From: Clostridiales bacterium
GTDB lineage: Bacteria; Bacillota; Clostridia; Christensenellales; Borkfalkiaceae
Length of the DNA: 46,428 nucleotides
Direction: 5' to 3'
Assembly: GCA_015055735.1 (NCBI GenBank)
Contig: SVHP01000005.1
Location: 1-46,428 of the forward strand
Position 1 is the stretch's first letter. Every line of letters starts with the position of its first letter. Below the pieces are notes generated by a model that made no database searches, was not told the origin of the DNA, and saw only the letters and a program-made list of their open reading frames with translations. The position numbers and the translations under genes are program-made. Positions 44,206-46,428 of the stretch are shown here, piece by piece.

Positions 44206-46428
44206 ATGATCAAATTAATTACCACCGATTCATATTTTAATATGTTTGAATTACTCGTCAAGTCTTTGTCAGAAAAGCCGAACGGCATAGACAATCGCAA
44301 AATCGTTTTTTGTGAAGAAAAGGTTTCGCTTATGATAGAGCGAATGATTTCTAACGAGTTTAAGGGCTCTTTCAATACCGAAGTTTATTCGTTCGGTAAT
44401 TTTTTGCGTTCAAGAAAACAAGTGCAAAATCTTTTGACTAAAGAAGGCTCTAGCATGGTAGTTAAAAATATTTTATCAAGTCAAAAGCTAACCTGCTTTA
44501 AGGCGAGCAAGGAAAGTATTGCGCCTACCCTTTACGATTTAATAATTCAGTTAAAGAGCGCTAAGATAACGCCGAACGACATACTAAACGCTATCGAAAA
44601 CACTACGGGCGTTCTTAAAAATAAACTGATAGATATATACGCCGTTTATAACGGGTACGAAAATTTTATTGAGCAACATAATTTCGTCGATCAGTCGTCG
44701 GTTTTATCGTACTTACCTGAACTCATAGCTAATAGCCAAGAGTTATCTAACGCTAGCATTTATTTAGTTGGCTTTGCAGGGTTTACTGCCCAGATAAGAA
44801 GTGCAATACAAGCGCTTTGCCAAAAGAATAACGATATTACAGCCATTTTGTGCGAAGGGGACAACCCTTTAGTTTTCGTCAACGAAACGGCTAATTATAT
44901 TAAAACTCTTGCAAAGGATAACGGTTATCCATTTGTTTATAATAGAGAACGAAGCCAATATAACGGCAACGCTAAAATGATAATTGACAATATTTTTAAT
45001 CCGTTTGTAGAAAAGGCTGATAAAAATATAGTGGAGCGTTCGAGCGTGTATTATACTCCTCTTGCAAATATGGTAAGCGAAGTGGAAAGGATAGGTCAAA
45101 TTATTAAAAGTTTGATTATCAGTGGGGAGTGTAGATATAGGGATATAACTATCGCTATTCCCGACGAAAGTTATAACGGATACATAAAAAACGTTTTTGC
45201 TAATCTTGAAATACCTTACTTTTTAGATGAGAAGAAAAAACCTCTTCATCATCCACTTATAAAGTTAGTACTTTCGTATATTGACGTGTTTAGAAAGAAT
45301 TTCGAGAGAAAAACCGTATTATCTTTTATCAAAAATCCGTATTTTTGTCAAGACAAGGCTCTTTTAGATAGGCTTGAAAATTACGTTATCAAATATAACC
45401 TTAACTATTCAAGACTCAAACAGCCTTTTACCTTGCTTGAAAGTGACAAGGGCGACGCTAAAGACACGTTAAAAGAGATAAACGAACTTATGGATAAGTT
45501 TAGGCTTGTGTTTGAAAGGTTTGACGTAGCGAAAATGCTAGAATTACTATCGGTAGAGAGTGTTGCTGAAAAATATACTGCCTATTTATACGACAACCAA
45601 ATGTTAGAAGAAAGCGCAATAAACGGGCAAATTTTTGATGCAGTTAAGTCGCTTTTAGCCCAAATGCAATTATTGTTAGGGCAAATAAACCTTTCGTTTA
45701 ACGAATATAGAAACGTATTTTTAGGTGGAATATCTGCCTTAGAATTATCTATTATTCCACAATATAACGACGCCGTATTTATAGGAAATTATAAACAAAC
45801 GGCGCTCGCTAAAGCCAAACATCTATTTGTCATTGGGCTTACAAGTGCCGTACCTGACGTTCGTATGGACGTGTCGCTTTTATCGGATAACGATATAAAT
45901 GCGCTTGAAAAAATCAAGGTGCTAGTAGAGCCGAAAATCAATATCGTAAACCATAGAATTAGAGAGAACGTGGCGCTTGCACTATGCGCTTTTGACAAGA
46001 GTTTATACTTAACTTATCCCGTTTATTCTCTTGACGGAGATAAGAACGTTAAGAGCGAAATTATCGGCACTCTAGAAAAACTGTTTCCGTTAGGAGAATT
46101 GCCAAGCGCAAACGGATATTTGACTAAAAAGCAAGGCTTAAAAACTTTCGCTAGAGATTGTGGGGAATTTGCCGACGGTATTAGGTCTGATTTTACTATG
46201 GCATCGTCTTATTATCAAGCGGTAAATGACCAACTTGTCACTGATTTATTAAATCGTTCAAACAAAGAAATTAAGACAACTCTTAATAGTTCTACAGACA
46301 TTTTATTGAAAGAACAAACTTCGCCGACGGCTATTGAGGATTATTATAAGTGCCCGTATCGTGCTTTCTTGTCGCACGCCTTGAAACTAAAGGAGAGGGA
46401 AGAAGGTAAAGTCGACGTGTTGTCGGTA
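44206..46428 (+). CDS. addB: ATP-dependent nuclease subunit B (AddB/RexB), 5' part only
   Basis: 741 codons, open to the window edge, hence missing from the ORF track. AddB pairs with helicase-nuclease AddA to resect double-strand breaks up to Chi sites. Features: an N-terminal helicase-like fold without a Walker A loop (MIKLITTDSYFNMFELLVKS), as in RexB-type subunits; a central region YRDITIAIPDESYNGYIKNVF near 305-325 typical of the family; and TSPTAIEDYYKCPYRAFLSHAL near 705-726, the start of the PD-(D/E)XK nuclease domain whose Cys is the first ligand of the iron-sulfur cluster. The nuclease motif and the remaining cysteines should lie beyond the window, probably followed by addA. Start chosen as the first ATG; no SD. 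Confidence 0.9.
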   Translation, partial: MIKLITTDSYFNMFELLVKSLSEKPNGIDNRKIVFCEEKVSLMIERMISNEFKGSFNTEVYSFGNFLRSRKQVQNLLTKEGSSMVVKNILSSQKLTCFKASKESIAPTLYDLIIQLKSAKITPNDILNAIENTTGVLKNKLIDIYAVYNGYENFIEQHNFVDQSSVLSYLPELIANSQELSNASIYLVGFAGFTAQIRSAIQALCQKNNDITAILCEGDNPLVFVNETANYIKTLAKDNGYPFVYNRERSQYNGNAKMIIDNIFNPFVEKADKNIVERSSVYYTPLANMVSEVERIGQIIKSLIISGECRYRDITIAIPDESYNGYIKNVFANLEIPYFLDEKKKPLHHPLIKLVLSYIDVFRKNFERKTVLSFIKNPYFCQDKALLDRLENYVIKYNLNYSRLKQPFTLLESDKGDAKDTLKEINELMDKFRLVFERFDVAKMLELLSVESVAEKYTAYLYDNQMLEESAINGQIFDAVKSLLAQMQLLLGQINLSFNEYRNVFLGGISALELSIIPQYNDAVFIGNYKQTALAKAKHLFVIGLTSAVPDVRMDVSLLSDNDINALEKIKVLVEPKINIVNHRIRENVALALCAFDKSLYLTYPVYSLDGDKNVKSEIIGTLEKLFPLGELPSANGYLTKKQGLKTFARDCGEFADGIRSDFTMASSYYQAVNDQLVTDLLNRSNKEIKTTLNSSTDILLKEQTSPTAIEDYYKCPYRAFLSHALKLKEREEGKVDVLSV

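Overview
The window looks like a chromosomal segment of a low-GC, Gram-positive (monoderm) Firmicute of the class Clostridia, most likely a gut commensal. I infer this from AT-rich spacers, canonical TTGACA-17-TATAAT promoters, Shine-Dalgarno starts, many lipobox lipoproteins, BspA-type leucine-rich-repeat surface proteins, the non-mevalonate isoprenoid genes (dxs, fused ispDF), rqcP, a YwmB/SpoIIQ-like pair and a RexB/AddB nuclease subunit. The genus cannot be fixed from the sequence alone. There is no rRNA, CRISPR array, transposase or prophage.

Layout. (1) 1-2000: sparse, decaying DNA holding one GNAT acetyltransferase gene on the minus strand. It has an in-frame stop 30 codons before its natural end, and a long leader with a candidate leader peptide and a strong hairpin. 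(2) 1838-2963: a minus-strand tRNA cluster (Gly, Arg, His, Gln, Lys-TTT, Lys-CTT, Pro) from one consensus promoter. Two odd structured segments, each ending in a copy of the 3' end of the tRNA just before it, lie behind tRNA-Lys(CTT) and tRNA-Pro. One is flanked by a perfect 81-bp direct repeat. (3) 3053-12022: ordinary monocistronic genes: hexose-phosphate mutase, an XRE repressor divergent from a BspA-like lipoprotein with two palindromic operators, an AGCS amino-acid:Na+ symporter, rsmE, an MFS carrier and an M29 aminopeptidase. (4) 12135-19327: dxs followed by a polysaccharide-type nucleotide-sugar dehydratase (CapD/FlaA1 family), an ABC exporter and two Wzz-like chain-length proteins. (5) 19345-20770 (minus): rqcP and ispDF. 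(6) 20860-33485: the transcription/translation core rpoB-rpoC, rpsL-rpsG-fusA, tuf. (7) 33540-37271: a three-gene unit with LemA, a large unrecognised two-TM protein and an unrecognised lipoprotein. (8) 37320-46428: HU, an unrecognised 384-aa protein, a YwmB-like protein, an M23 peptidase (SpoIIQ-like), an M1 peptidase lipoprotein, a second BspA-like lipoprotein, a further lipoprotein on the minus strand, and the 5' part of addB/rexB, which runs off the window and is absent from the ORF track.

Most likely new biology, in my reading: the two cloverleaf-like elements grafted behind tRNA genes; the Shine-Dalgarno sites buried in terminator hairpins in front of two consecutive envelope genes; the 15-bp RNA helix that would bracket rpsL; and the large LemA partner protein. 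All are sequence-based proposals. No search or folding program was run, and hairpins were paired by eye.
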